Source of the DNA: Lachnospiraceae bacterium AC3007
GTDB lineage: Bacteria > Bacillota > Clostridia > Lachnospirales > Lachnospiraceae
DNA: 64,000 bases
Assembly: GCA_000621405.1 (NCBI GenBank)
Contig: JHYK01000004.1
Location: 1-64,000, forward strand
Direction: 5' to 3'
The notes beneath the pieces are model-generated. The model had not been told where the DNA came from. It was given only the letters and a program-made list of their open reading frames with translations, and searched no databases. Positions 1-8,593 of the stretch are shown here, piece after piece. Both the position numbers and the translations under genes were made by a program. Position 1 is the stretch's first letter. Each line of letters begins with the position of its first letter.

Positions 1-1
1 C

Positions 2-508
2 ATAGCAACTGACGATCCAAAGGACAAGGGAGAAAAGAAAGCATTAGAGCTCCTGAAGTACCTCAGTGATAACAAGGAATGTCTGAGACCATACAAAGAG
101 AGAGGAATAAAGGTACCGGACAGTCCGGAAGGGCTAACATATAAAAACCTTGGCACACAGGAGAATCAAAACTGCAGCAACATAACACTTCGAATGAAGC
201 ACAGGAAATGCAGCTGGAGCATATCAGGCGGGAACCATATGGGAAAGATACTGGCCCGTATCGCAAACGGGACCATATGGGAGGACATAAGACATTACAA
301 GGATGCTATCGTAGAGAGTGATAAGGCCCCCATAGTATGGGAGATACTCAGTGCGGCGCAGGCGCCCAGATATGACGGTGCAGGAAATAAGACAGGAAAC
401 ATAGCAGAAGGTCATATCGTGCTGAAAGGCTCAGGAATGACCGCAAACCGAAGGGCATTCCTGAAGATATTTGACAACCGAGTAGCATCAGAGCTGATCT
501 ACAGATAA
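2..508 (+). mobile_element. ISLre2-family transposase, C-terminal part
   Basis: The frame is open from the window edge to the TAA at 506-508, so the N-terminus lies outside the window. The visible 168 residues match the C-terminal part of ISLre2/UPF0236 transposases: the segment CSWSISGGNHMGKILA is the typical 'W-S-GG-NHM-K-LA' block of that family. An internal ATG at 194 is not a true start, because the same frame continues upstream with family-like sequence. Whether the transposase is intact cannot be judged here. Family assignment is from recall of the motif, so fairly but not fully sure. Confidence 0.75.
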
Positions 509-517
509 AAAGGAAGC

Positions 518-535
518 CGGAGGCCTGCGCCTCCG
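518..535 (+). terminator. Hairpin after the transposase gene
   Basis: CGGAGGC (518-524), loop CTGC, GCCTCCG (529-535): a perfect 7-bp stem starting 9 bases after the transposase stop. A second short stem, AAGGCG/CGCCTT (547-552 and 560-565), follows. Neither has a good T-run, so termination is plausible but weakly supported; they may instead belong to the IS end. Confidence 0.4.
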
Positions 536-565
536 CCCTTGAATAAAAGGCGCTAAAAACGCCTT

Positions 566-720
566 ATGATCCTTGCTCTGCTTAGTTGATATACTATCTG
601 GCGGAGTCAGCCTGTCAACCCCGCAGCCGCTATGCGCTATGCGCAAAGCGGTGCGCGAAGCGCAGGGTTGACAGACTGACTCCACCAGATACAACTTAAT
701 CAAGCAGAGCAAGGATTATC
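566..720. repeat. Large imperfect palindrome, arms of about 60 bases
   Basis: The left arm (about 567-628) and the right arm (about 659-719) are imperfect reverse complements. Matching blocks in order are ATCCTTGCTCTGCTT, ATCTGG-GGAGTCAG, and CTGTCAACCC-GC. The centre contains GC-rich sub-hairpins around the sequence GCGCAAAGCGG. No protein is encoded. It could fold as one long hairpin RNA or be a non-autonomous palindromic element near the IS end. A similar-sized palindrome is at 9402-9535. Confidence 0.75.
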
Positions 721-861
721 ACCGATATCCATCGGCTATCGATTTACATGAAAGAGCTTCCCGTAGCGAAGCGGAGGGAAGGTTTCCTTTTCAAAGGCAG
801 AAATTTGAATTGCTGAATGAATTGCCAACGTTTACTTGACTGACTCCGGGCATCAGAGGAT
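721..861. other. Non-coding stretch with a small hairpin
   Basis: This spacer between the palindrome and the ispE promoter has no supported gene. It contains CTTCCC (757-762) and GGGAAG (776-781) around a 13-base loop that includes GCGAAGCGGA, resembling the loop sequence of the two larger palindromes. CCGAT/ATCGG (722-726 and 731-735) forms another short stem. Confidence 0.45.
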
Positions 862-917
862 TTTGTATACAAACCAACTATGTGGTATACTTTCTTTGTA
901 TGCGTTCTTGTACAAAG
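862..917 (+). promoter_or_regulatory. ispE promoter with two palindromic operator-like sites
   Basis: A sigma-A type promoter reads TTGTAT (863-868), 17 bases, TATACT (886-891). A perfect palindrome TTTGTATACAAA (862-873) covers the -35 box, and CTTTGTA (894-900) with TACAAAG (911-917) forms a second inverted repeat at the expected transcription start. The half-site fits the FadR-subfamily GntR operator pattern TnGT(N0-3)ACnA. A FadR-type regulator is the second gene downstream (1885), so autoregulation is a reasonable inference. Confidence 0.55.
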
Positions 918-968
918 CATGTAAGAGGTGTTGCATATCAATATAGTAGATCGCGGTCAGGAGCGGAC

Positions 969-1865
969 ATGGAAATTAAAGCATATGCAAAGATAAATCT
1001 GGGACTGGATATAGTCGGAAAAAGAGAAGACGGATATCATGATCTCAGGACGATAATGCAGCAGATCGAGCTGTACGACGAGATCAAATTGTATGCGGAA
1101 GCAGAATCCGGCGGCAATACAGATAAGGGACAGATCCTCATCGGCTGCGATGATACGATGGTTCCCACGAACGAGAAAAATCTTGCATACAAGGCAGCCA
1201 GAAGCCTGTTTGATGAATTCGAGATAACAGATGCGATATTAATAGATATAAAAAAGCACATTCCTGTCTCTGCGGGGCTGGCAGGAGGTTCCACTGATGC
1301 AGCGGCAGTTCTTTGCGGAGTGAACGAATATTTCGGACTGGGTCTTTCAGAAGAGGAGCTCATTGAAAGAGGTGCTAAGATAGGAGCCGATGTTCCGTTT
1401 TGCATAGTGGGCGGAACAGCATATGCCGGAGGCATAGGAGAAGCGCTTCAGCCTCTGGGAGATCTTACGGATTATCATGTGCTTGTGGCTGTTCCCGATA
1501 CAAGGGTGTCAACCAAGTGGGCATATGGTAGATATGATGAGATTGCCGATGAGGGAGGGATAAGGCATCCCGATATCGATCAGCTGATGGCCGCCATAGA
1601 GATGGAAGACTTCGGATGCGTGCCGGATTTTCTGGGAAATGTCCTGGAATATGCTACGATCCCGGATTATCCTGTAATATCCAAAGTCAAGAACACCATG
1701 ATGAGCAGCGGAGCGGCAGGCGCTCTTATGAGCGGATCCGGTCCTTCTGTATACGGCCTTTTCATGGATGAAGAGAAAGCCGTAAAAGCATGTAATGCGC
1801 TGGAGATGTTTGAACTGGTTCCCAAGGAAAGGATATTCCTTACTGCATTTCATAACAGATCCTGA
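969..1865 (+). CDS. ispE: 4-diphosphocytidyl-2-C-methyl-D-erythritol kinase
   Basis: Phosphorylates CDP-methylerythritol with ATP, a middle step of the methylerythritol-phosphate route to isoprenoid precursors; cytoplasmic. The N-terminus MEIKAYAKINLGLDIVGKR and the GHMP-kinase glycine/serine loop PVSAGLAGGSTDAAAVL (about residues 99-115) are diagnostic, and a second GHMP motif (MSGSGPSVYGLF) lies near the C-terminus. The product is 298 aa, normal for the family. The ATG at 969 is chosen over an in-frame start at 882 because AGGAG (959-963) lies 5 bases upstream, the family N-terminus begins here, and 882 lies inside the predicted promoter. First gene of a long plus-strand run. Confidence 0.95.
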   Translation: MEIKAYAKINLGLDIVGKREDGYHDLRTIMQQIELYDEIKLYAEAESGGNTDKGQILIGCDDTMVPTNEKNLAYKAARSLFDEFEITDAILIDIKKHIPVSAGLAGGSTDAAAVLCGVNEYFGLGLSEEELIERGAKIGADVPFCIVGGTAYAGGIGEALQPLGDLTDYHVLVAVPDTRVSTKWAYGRYDEIADEGGIRHPDIDQLMAAIEMEDFGCVPDFLGNVLEYATIPDYPVISKVKNTMMSSGAAGALMSGSGPSVYGLFMDEEKAVKACNALEMFELVPKERIFLTAFHNRS

Positions 1866-1884
1866 GTGATCCTAAGGGGGGTAT

Positions 1885-2547
1885 ATGGGATTCTATGAAA
1901 ATGAAGAGGATGCTTTTCTCCCGCTGAGAGATGTGGTTTTTAAGCAGCTCAGGGAAGAGATCCTGTACGGAAAACTGAAACCCGGGGAGAGACTGATGGA
2001 GATCGCTCTTTCCGAGCGCCTCGGAGTGAGCAGGACCCCGGTAAGAGAGGGCATACGTCTTTTGGAGAAGGAGGGCCTTGTGGTCATGCTCCCGAGACGC
2101 GGAGCTCATGTCGCCAGTATCACTGCAAAGCAGCTGGAGGATGTGCTGGAGGCCAGACGTACGCTGGAGACCTTTGCGGTAAATGCCTGTTGTGCCAAGA
2201 TCACAAGAAAGAGATTTGACGAGCTGAAGGAAGCCAACAGAAAGTTCTCGGAAGCCGTGGACAGCATGGATCTCAGACAGATGGCAGACAGCGATGCGGT
2301 CTTTCATAATGTCATAATTGACACCGCAGGGAACGAAAAGGTCAAAGAGCTGCTGGTAAGCCTTAAGGAGCAGATATTCAGATATAAATATGAATTCCTT
2401 AAGGAGCTGGAGGATCCTACAAGGCTTGTCAGAGAACACGATGAGATAATAAAGGCGATAGGTGAGAGCAGGGCGGATAAAGCCGTCGAGCTCATCCGTA
2501 TGCATATCGACTCTCAGGCCATAGCCATATACAGAAAGCTGAAATAA
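1885..2547 (+). CDS. GntR-family transcriptional regulator, FadR/FCD type
   Basis: A DNA-binding regulator of 220 aa. Residues about 10-75 form a winged helix (LREEILYGKLKPGERLMEIAL, then LGVSRTPVREGIRLLEKEGL), the classic GntR recognition region. The remainder is an all-helical FCD-like ligand domain with the expected polar residues (for example D and H in the segment ADSDAVFHNVII, and a late H in RMHIDSQ). A strong AAGGGGGG ribosome site precedes ATG 1885. The effector is unknown; FCD regulators usually sense small carboxylates or sugar acids, and no matching catabolic gene is adjacent. Operator-like palindromes lie at the head of the operon. Confidence 0.85.
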   Translation: MGFYENEEDAFLPLRDVVFKQLREEILYGKLKPGERLMEIALSERLGVSRTPVREGIRLLEKEGLVVMLPRRGAHVASITAKQLEDVLEARRTLETFAVNACCAKITRKRFDELKEANRKFSEAVDSMDLRQMADSDAVFHNVIIDTAGNEKVKELLVSLKEQIFRYKYEFLKELEDPTRLVREHDEIIKAIGESRADKAVELIRMHIDSQAIAIYRKLK

Positions 2548-2559
2548 GAAAAAGCCATA

Positions 2560-2577
2560 CCGGTCTCCAAAGACCGG
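2560..2577 (+). promoter_or_regulatory. Intergenic hairpin before murI
   Basis: CCGGTCT, loop CCAA, AGACCGG: a 7-bp perfect stem between the regulator stop (2547) and murI. It has no T-run and the AAGGAG site of murI follows within 6 bases, so it is more likely a processing or stability element than a terminator. Confidence 0.35.
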
Positions 2578-2594
2578 CATAAAGGAGTTACAGG

Positions 2595-3422
2595 ATGGAT
2601 ACTGAAATGGGCAGACGCCCTATCGGTGTGTTTGATTCGGGAGTAGGCGGACTTACTGTCTTAAAGGAGCTCATAAGACAGCTTCCGAATGAGAGATATG
2701 TATATTTCGGGGATATGGCGCGTACGCCGTACGGCACCAAATCAAAGCAGACGGTGACCCGTTTTTCAAAACAGATCGCATCCTTTCTTCAAAGTCAGGG
2801 CGTGAAGGCAATAGTGATAGCCTGTAATACGGCATCCGCCGTCGCGCTGGAGGATATAGAACGCGATTTTGACCTGCCGGTCATAGGCGTCGTCAAGCCC
2901 GGAGCAAAAACGGCTGCGGATACTACAAACTCCGGACATATTGGACTTATCGGCACGGAAGCCTGTATTTCCTCAGGGATATATGAAAGCTATCTCCAGA
3001 CTTACAGGCCCGATGTCAGGCTCACGGGAAGAGCCTGCCCGCTTTTTGTCTCTCTCGTGGAGGAGGGCTGCATAGAAGATCCCGTTACAACCGAGATCGC
3101 CAGAAGATATTTATCTGCATTTAAGGATACCGACATAGATACGATCATAATGGGCTGCACACACTTCCCTATGATCGAGGACACGATCCAGAGAGTTGCG
3201 GGGGAGAATGTTCGTCTGGTCAATCCCGCATACGAGACTGCCAAGGAGACGAAGATCCTGCTCAAAGAAAATGATCTGCTGAATACGGAAGACATACCTT
3301 TGGATGAGGAGGCATACAGATTCTATGTATCCGATGCTCCTGAAAGGTTCAGAAGGATAGCCGATCTCTTTCTTCCTCTGAGCATCTCCGGAGCGAAGCA
3401 GATCCACATTGAGGATTACTAG
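2595..3422 (+). CDS. murI: Glutamate racemase
   Basis: Interconverts L- and D-glutamate using two cysteines, supplying D-Glu for peptidoglycan. Visible motifs are the N-terminal IGVFDSGVGGLTVLKEL, the first catalytic cysteine in CNTAS (C77) and the second in GCTHFP (C188). The product is 275 aa, the usual size. AGGAG (2583-2587) sits 7 bases before ATG 2595. An in-frame ATG at 2607 is possible but less well spaced. The next gene begins 3 bases after the stop, so they are co-transcribed. Confidence 0.95.
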   Translation: MDTEMGRRPIGVFDSGVGGLTVLKELIRQLPNERYVYFGDMARTPYGTKSKQTVTRFSKQIASFLQSQGVKAIVIACNTASAVALEDIERDFDLPVIGVVKPGAKTAADTTNSGHIGLIGTEACISSGIYESYLQTYRPDVRLTGRACPLFVSLVEEGCIEDPVTTEIARRYLSAFKDTDIDTIIMGCTHFPMIEDTIQRVAGENVRLVNPAYETAKETKILLKENDLLNTEDIPLDEEAYRFYVSDAPERFRRIADLFLPLSISGAKQIHIEDY

Positions 3423-3425
3423 GCA

Positions 3426-3812
3426 GTGAAGGAGAAGTGCCGACTTAAGATTAAGACCCGGACAGGACCGGCAGGAGATTCTCTCACGGAGACAGAGGGA
3501 AGTCATTACGAAAGAGACGGCAGGCATCACGTATTGTTCAATGTGGATGGTGACAGATGCAGGCTGGAATTTGACGAGGAACAGCTTACATATCACAGAC
3601 AGGGGGCGCTTTCCTACAGTCTGAAGCTGAAAGCCGGAGAAAAGTCCAATACCGGGATGGTGACGCCCTACGGGAGCACGAGACTAGAATATCTGGTACA
3701 GGGATATACGATGGAACAGGCAGGATCCCGGATAAGCATCAATACGAGCTACAGCATCTCGGAAGAGATATGCGATATGAAAATAGAGATCATCAAGGAG
3801 AATAAAAAATGA
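3426..3812 (+). CDS. DUF1934 family protein (YwiB-like beta-barrel)
   Basis: A 128-aa protein with alternating beta-strand character and no membrane segment. The core (FNVDGDRCRLEFDEEQLTYHRQGALSYSLKLKAGEKSNTGMVTPYG, broken across the middle half) fits DUF1934/YwiB, a lipocalin-like fold of unknown function common in Firmicutes. It starts with GTG at 3426, three bases after murI, with no strong ribosome site, which suggests translational coupling. Its stop overlaps the next start by 4 bases (ATGA). The family call is from recall of sequence character and gene context, so moderate. Confidence 0.6.
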   Translation: MKEKCRLKIKTRTGPAGDSLTETEGSHYERDGRHHVLFNVDGDRCRLEFDEEQLTYHRQGALSYSLKLKAGEKSNTGMVTPYGSTRLEYLVQGYTMEQAGSRISINTSYSISEEICDMKIEIIKENKK

Positions 3813-4288
3813 GCACTGGATGGATAATCACGATCATAGTACTGGTAATAATGATCGCATCAGCCATAGGGCTGTATTTTTTCGGAAAGCGTACGCAGAA
3901 AAAGCAGGCTGAGCAGCAGGAGCAGATAGAAGCCGCCGCACAGGTGGTGCAGATGCTCGTCATAGATAAAAAGAAGATGAGACTGAACCAGGCCGGACTT
4001 CCGGATATTGTCATTCAGCAGACGCCAAAACTCATGCGAAGATCCAAGGTGCCTATCGTTAAGGCCAAGGTAGGTCCTCAGGTGATGAGTTTCATAGCAG
4101 ATGCCGCGGTATTCGATGAGATCCCGGTCAAAAAGGAAGTCAAGGCAACCGTCAGCGGGATCTATATTTCCAAGGTAAGAGGAGTGAGGGGATCGCTGAA
4201 TAAGGGAGCCGAGCCTGTTAAGAAGAGCCGTTTCCAGAAGTTCAAAGAGGAGCTTCAGAAGAAGGCCGGTGCTACACCTAAAAAATAA
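3809..4288 (+). CDS. Membrane-anchored protein of unknown function
   Basis: A 159-aa protein with one N-terminal membrane helix (about residues 5-25, [20 protein letters not shown]) and a basic, lysine-rich cytosolic region. A glutamine/glutamate-rich stretch after the helix suggests a short coiled coil, followed by a small compact domain (about 50-125) and a KK-rich tail. I do not recognise a characterised family. The ATGA overlap with the DUF1934 gene and 23-base gap to proS show it belongs to the same operon. It could be an adaptor holding something at the membrane, but the sequence gives no function. Confidence 0.75.
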   Translation: MSTGWIITIIVLVIMIASAIGLYFFGKRTQKKQAEQQEQIEAAAQVVQMLVIDKKKMRLNQAGLPDIVIQQTPKLMRRSKVPIVKAKVGPQVMSFIADAAVFDEIPVKKEVKATVSGIYISKVRGVRGSLNKGAEPVKKSRFQKFKEELQKKAGATPKK

Positions 4289-4311
4289 CCTGTATAAGAG
4301 GAGAAAAGAAA

Positions 4312-5748
4312 ATGGCGGATAAAAAACTCGTTGAGTCCATAACATCCATGGATCAGGACTTTGCGCAATGGTATACGGATATAGTAAAAAGAGCGGAACT
4401 CATGGATTATTCCAGTGTAAAGGGCTGCATGATCTTCCTTCCCGCAGGCTATGCTCTCTGGGAGAAGATCCAGGGTCTTCTGGATAAAAGGTTCAAGGCT
4501 TCGGGAGTGGAAAATGTCTACATGCCCTTATTTATACCGGAGAGCCTCCTTCAGAAGGAGAAAGATCACGTTGAAGGATTTGCTCCGGAAGTCGCCTGGG
4601 TCACCGAGGGTGGCGGAGAAAAGCTTGAAGAGCGCATGTGTGTAAGACCTACGTCCGAGACATTATTCTGCGACTTGTACAGGAATATAATCCATTCCTA
4701 CAGAGATCTGCCGAAGCTCTACAATCAGTGGTGCTCGGTCGTGCGCTGGGAGAAGACGACAAGGCCATTTTTACGTTCAAGGGAATTCCTCTGGCAGGAA
4801 GGCCATACCATGCACGAGACCTATGAAGAGGCGGAAGAGCGCACCATTCAGATGCTGAACATCTACGCCGACTTCCTGAAAGAAGAGCTCGCGATACCTA
4901 CGATCAAGGGCCGCAAGACCGACAAGGAAAAATTCGCAGGTGCTACGGCAACCTATACGGTGGAAGCCATGATGCATGACGGCAAGGCGCTTCAGAGCGG
5001 GACATCGCATAATTTCGGAGACGGTTTTGCAAAGGCATATGCGATCGAATTCACCGGCAGGGATAATAAGCTCCATAATCCCTTCCAGACCTCATGGGGA
5101 GTGTCCACGCGAATGATAGGAGCTCTCATAATGGTACATGGTGATAACGACGGACTTGTCCTTCCGCCTCACATAGCGCCTGTTCAGGTCGTTGTGGTAC
5201 CCATACAGCAGAGGAAGGAAGGTGTGCTTGAAGTATGCCGTAAGGTTGCCGAAGAAAGCCTTGACGGCGTCAGAGTCAAAGTAGACGATACCGACAGATC
5301 TCCCGGATATAAGTTTGCCGAGCAGGAGATGAGGGGCTTCCCTGTCAGGATAGAGATAGGACCCAGAGATATAGAAAACGGAGAGTGTGTCGTCGTACGC
5401 CGCGACAATCATGAGAAAAAAACGATCAGGATGGATGAGATCAGCACATATATCCCTGCTCTTCTGGAAGAGATACAGAAGGATATGTATGACAGAGCAA
5501 AGGCTCATCTTGACAGTTCCATATATGAAGCAACGGAATATGATGAATTTAAGAAGCTTATAGACGAAAAGCCAGGATTCGTTCGCGCTATGTGGTGCGG
5601 CGATCAGGAATGCGAAGATCAGATCAAGGCTGATACTACAGCGACATCAAGATGCATGCCTTTTGAAAACAATGAAGCGATCTCCGACAAGTGCATCTGT
5701 TGCGGCAGGCCGGCAAAGCATCTCGTGATATGGGGGAAGGCATATTAA
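4312..5748 (+). CDS. proS: Prolyl-tRNA synthetase, archaeal/eukaryote-like type
   Basis: Charges tRNA-Pro. The 478-aa product is the short type without the inserted editing domain of the classical bacterial enzyme. Class II motifs are visible: [14 protein letters not shown], then motif 2 as [20 protein letters not shown], then [18 protein letters not shown] with the substrate-binding TSH, and motif 3 near [16 protein letters not shown]. The C-terminal part carries a cysteine-rich segment ([10 protein letters not shown]... [10 protein letters not shown]) and ends in aromatic tyrosine, as in this type, where a zinc-binding-like domain is usual. A good GAGGAG ribosome site precedes ATG 4312. Confidence 0.95.
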   Translation: MADKKLVESITSMDQDFAQWYTDIVKRAELMDYSSVKGCMIFLPAGYALWEKIQGLLDKRFKASGVENVYMPLFIPESLLQKEKDHVEGFAPEVAWVTEGGGEKLEERMCVRPTSETLFCDLYRNIIHSYRDLPKLYNQWCSVVRWEKTTRPFLRSREFLWQEGHTMHETYEEAEERTIQMLNIYADFLKEELAIPTIKGRKTDKEKFAGATATYTVEAMMHDGKALQSGTSHNFGDGFAKAYAIEFTGRDNKLHNPFQTSWGVSTRMIGALIMVHGDNDGLVLPPHIAPVQVVVVPIQQRKEGVLEVCRKVAEESLDGVRVKVDDTDRSPGYKFAEQEMRGFPVRIEIGPRDIENGECVVVRRDNHEKKTIRMDEISTYIPALLEEIQKDMYDRAKAHLDSSIYEATEYDEFKKLIDEKPGFVRAMWCGDQECEDQIKADTTATSRCMPFENNEAISDKCICCGRPAKHLVIWGKAY

Positions 5749-5771
5749 AGGTGAGACGGACAGGATAAAAA

Positions 5772-7133
5772 GTGAAGATTTGTTTGCCTGATACAGTGAA
5801 GTACATAATCGACACTATCCGGGGCGCAGGCTTCGACGCATATGCAGTCGGGGGCTGCGTCCGTGACGTATTGCTCGAAAGGACCCCGAAGGATTGGGAT
5901 ATAACAACAGATGCCGATCCGTATGAAGTAAAAAAGCTTTTCCGAAGGACTATCGATACCGGCATAAAGCACGGAACAGTGAGCGTCATGCTAAACGATG
6001 AAAATGACTGCTACACAGGATATGAGGTCACGACCTACAGGATCGACGGAGAATACGAGGACGGAAGACATCCCAGGAACGTGACCTTTACAAAAAGCCT
6101 TGTCGAGGATCTTAAAAGAAGAGACTTTACGATAAATGCGATGGCCTATAATGACGAGGAAGGCCTGGTAGACGAGTTTGGTGGCGAAGAGGATCTGAAA
6201 AACGGCCTCATCCGCGCGGTGGGTGATCCGGAAGAAAGATTCTCGGAGGATGCGCTTAGGATACTCCGGGCTTACAGATTTGCGGCGGAGCTTGGATTCA
6301 ATATAGACAGGAAGACAGCAGATGCTGCCGGAAGCCTTAAGGATAACCTTAAAAAGATATCGGCCGAGAGGATACAGGCAGAGCTTACCAGACTTCTTTG
6401 CTCCGGCCACCCCGAGGTGCTGCTTGAGATGTACAGATCGGGGGTAACCGGTGTGATACTGCCGGAATTTGATGCCTGTATGAAATGCGATCAGAAAAAC
6501 AAGCATCATCTTTATAACGTGGGTGAGCATACAGTAAGGGCCTTAATGGTAAATGCAGAGTTTTCCGGGGTGGATTTTGATGCAGATACCTTAAGATATA
6601 TCCGCTATGCCCTCCTGTTCCATGATTTCGGAAAGCCGGTCTCCATGACAGAGGATGAAAACGGAGCAAGGCATTTTAAGGGGCATGCCGCTGTATCGGA
6701 GAAAATGGCGGCGGATATCATGAGGCGGCTTAAGCTTGATAACGAGACGATCCGTGTCGTATCGGCTCTTGTAAAATGGCATGATCACAGACCCGATCCC
6801 ACGAAGGTCAATGTAAGACGCGCCATGAATAAGATCGGACCGGATGTATTCAGGCTTTTATTTCCGATAAGGATCGCGGATACTCTTGCGCAGTCGATGT
6901 ACCGCAGGGAAGAGAAGCTGTCCTATGAAAAGAAGATAATGGAGATCTACGCCGGGATAGAAGAGGAAGGAGATCCCATCACCTTAAAGGATCTTGCAAT
7001 AGGCGGAGGGGATCTTATAGAAAGAGGATATCGTCCCGGACCTAAGGTCGGAGCAAAGCTGAAGGAACTTCTGGATCTGGTGTTGGAGGATCCAAAGCTT
7101 AATACCAGGGAGTATCTGCTGACAAGGATATGA
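5772..7133 (+). CDS. cca: CCA tRNA nucleotidyltransferase with HD domain
   Basis: Adds or repairs the 3' CCA of tRNA. The N-terminal nucleotidyltransferase domain shows YAVGGCVRDVLLE (about residues 24-36) and the metal-binding DWDI, followed by RRDFTINAMAYN and the nucleotide-selecting EDALRILRAYRFAAELGF. The C-terminal half has an HD phosphohydrolase domain (HHLYNVGEHTVRAL, LLFHDFGKP, GHAAVSE, KWHDHRPDP). The product is 453 aa, in the family range. It starts with GTG at 5772; AGGA at 5762-5765 is the likely ribosome site. The stop overlaps the next gene (ATGA). Confidence 0.93.
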   Translation: MKICLPDTVKYIIDTIRGAGFDAYAVGGCVRDVLLERTPKDWDITTDADPYEVKKLFRRTIDTGIKHGTVSVMLNDENDCYTGYEVTTYRIDGEYEDGRHPRNVTFTKSLVEDLKRRDFTINAMAYNDEEGLVDEFGGEEDLKNGLIRAVGDPEERFSEDALRILRAYRFAAELGFNIDRKTADAAGSLKDNLKKISAERIQAELTRLLCSGHPEVLLEMYRSGVTGVILPEFDACMKCDQKNKHHLYNVGEHTVRALMVNAEFSGVDFDADTLRYIRYALLFHDFGKPVSMTEDENGARHFKGHAAVSEKMAADIMRRLKLDNETIRVVSALVKWHDHRPDPTKVNVRRAMNKIGPDVFRLLFPIRIADTLAQSMYRREEKLSYEKKIMEIYAGIEEEGDPITLKDLAIGGGDLIERGYRPGPKVGAKLKELLDLVLEDPKLNTREYLLTRI

Positions 7134-8575
7134 GAAGAAGGTATATCAAAAAAAACATCTTTTTGATGATGATAACGCTGATCTCTGCAGTGGCCTTATC
7201 TTCCTGCGGTGAAAAAAAGGCGCCGCAGACCACTGTGTCGGATCCTTCTGCGGAAAAACTGGAATATATCGAGCCCCAGGCGCAGGATACGGCGGTCTTT
7301 CTGGAATATGGAGAAAGAGACGGCTCTGTAAAGCTAATGTCAGTCGATAACGGCAGATCATATACCGTATCGATCAATAATCTCACGACCTTTGAGGACA
7401 ATTACGGGAAGGTCTCGGTGCCCGAGCAGTTTGAGATGGGCATGATCGTTGATGCGGATATATCCGTGCATGCAAAAACTCTGAAGTCGCTTAAGCAGGA
7501 TCCGGATGCCTTTACAAAGCGGGACGTCACGGATTTTGATATAAATATGAACCGCGGTGTCTTCAGCCTGGATGACGGGACAAATCTTCACATCACGGAA
7601 AACACCCTGATAATAAAAAACGGAAAAAAAGTAAAGGCTGCCGAGATATCTGACAGCGATGTCCTGCTGCTCCGCGGGATAGAGCATGAGCTGTACAGCA
7701 TCTCGATCATGTCGGGATACGGCCATCTGAGGCTAAAAGGCACTGAGTTCTTTACGGGCGGATGGATTCAGATAGCCGGAATATTCAAACCGGTATCTGA
7801 CGAGATGCTCCTGGATGTTCCGGAGGGAGAATACGATATGATCGTTACCTATAAGGGACAGGGCGGGACCAAGCATGTGGTGATAGAACGCGGCAAGGAG
7901 ACAACGGTTGATGTCTCTGATCTGAAGGGCGATCTTGTAAAGAACGGAGAGATCTTCTTTACGATCAAGCCGATAGACGCATCTCCTGTCGTGAAGATAG
8001 ACGGCGAGAAGGTTGATCATCTGGAGCCCGTGACGCTGGAGTACGGGGTATATCAGCTGGAGGTGTCGGCAGAGGGCTATGCCACCATAAAGGAGAGGAT
8101 AGCTGTGGGAGCCGAGGTAGCAAACATCGAGATAGAGCTTACCAAGACAGAGAAGAGCTCCTCGTCGAGTTCCGGCAACAAAGCCTCGAGCAGTACCACG
8201 TCGTCATCGAGCAGTCTGCCGCTGAACCTGTCGGGAAGCAGTTCTTCATCTGTGGCAGGCACGGGTTCGTCATCGTCATCAGGGTCGTCTTTATCGTCAT
8301 CATCCTCGTCTTCATCCTCATCTTCATCCGCAGGATCGAACGACGGATCATCCATAGTACAGGGCAGTCGTATCTATATCGATGCGCCCGAGACGGCGGA
8401 GGTCTATTTTGACGGGATATATAAGGGCATAGTGCCGTGCTCATTTGTAAAAGAGAGCGGGACGCATGTCATAACCCTGAGGAAGGATGGTTATGAGACC
8501 AGGACCTTTACCATCACACTGGATAACAGCAAAGAAAATGAGACATATTCCTTCTCGGCTCTTCAGGAGGAGTGA
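7130..8575 (+). CDS. PEGA-domain lipoprotein with long serine-rich linker
   Basis: A 481-aa exported lipoprotein: a basic N-terminus, a hydrophobic stretch and the lipobox LSSC put lipidation at C26. An unassigned N-terminal domain (about 35-260) is followed by a PEGA-type beta domain (about 270-335, ending with EGYATIKERIAVG), a low-complexity linker of mostly serine (about 343-402), and a second PEGA repeat at the C-terminus (VYFDGIYKGIVPCSF ... LRKDGYETRTFTITL). PEGA domains are found in surface proteins, often linked to envelope sensing or binding, but the ligand is unknown. It overlaps cca by 4 bases. The linker DNA is a run of TCN/AGN serine codons. Confidence 0.8.
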   Translation: MRRRYIKKNIFLMMITLISAVALSSCGEKKAPQTTVSDPSAEKLEYIEPQAQDTAVFLEYGERDGSVKLMSVDNGRSYTVSINNLTTFEDNYGKVSVPEQFEMGMIVDADISVHAKTLKSLKQDPDAFTKRDVTDFDINMNRGVFSLDDGTNLHITENTLIIKNGKKVKAAEISDSDVLLLRGIEHELYSISIMSGYGHLRLKGTEFFTGGWIQIAGIFKPVSDEMLLDVPEGEYDMIVTYKGQGGTKHVVIERGKETTVDVSDLKGDLVKNGEIFFTIKPIDASPVVKIDGEKVDHLEPVTLEYGVYQLEVSAEGYATIKERIAVGAEVANIEIELTKTEKSSSSSSGNKASSSTTSSSSSLPLNLSGSSSSSVAGTGSSSSSGSSLSSSSSSSSSSSSAGSNDGSSIVQGSRIYIDAPETAEVYFDGIYKGIVPCSFVKESGTHVITLRKDGYETRTFTITLDNSKENETYSFSALQEE

Positions 8576-8593
8576 TCATAAGGGGGTATTAAC

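Noticed and set aside
882-968. Longer N-terminus of IspE from ATG 882
   Set aside because: It falls in the predicted promoter and lacks a ribosome site; the family start is at 969.
1840-2580. 246-residue minus-strand frame over the GntR gene
   Set aside because: Shadow frame; the plus-strand protein has clear GntR and FCD features.
8077-8444. Minus-strand acidic frames under the serine linker
   Set aside because: Artefact of repeated serine codons; no ribosome site.
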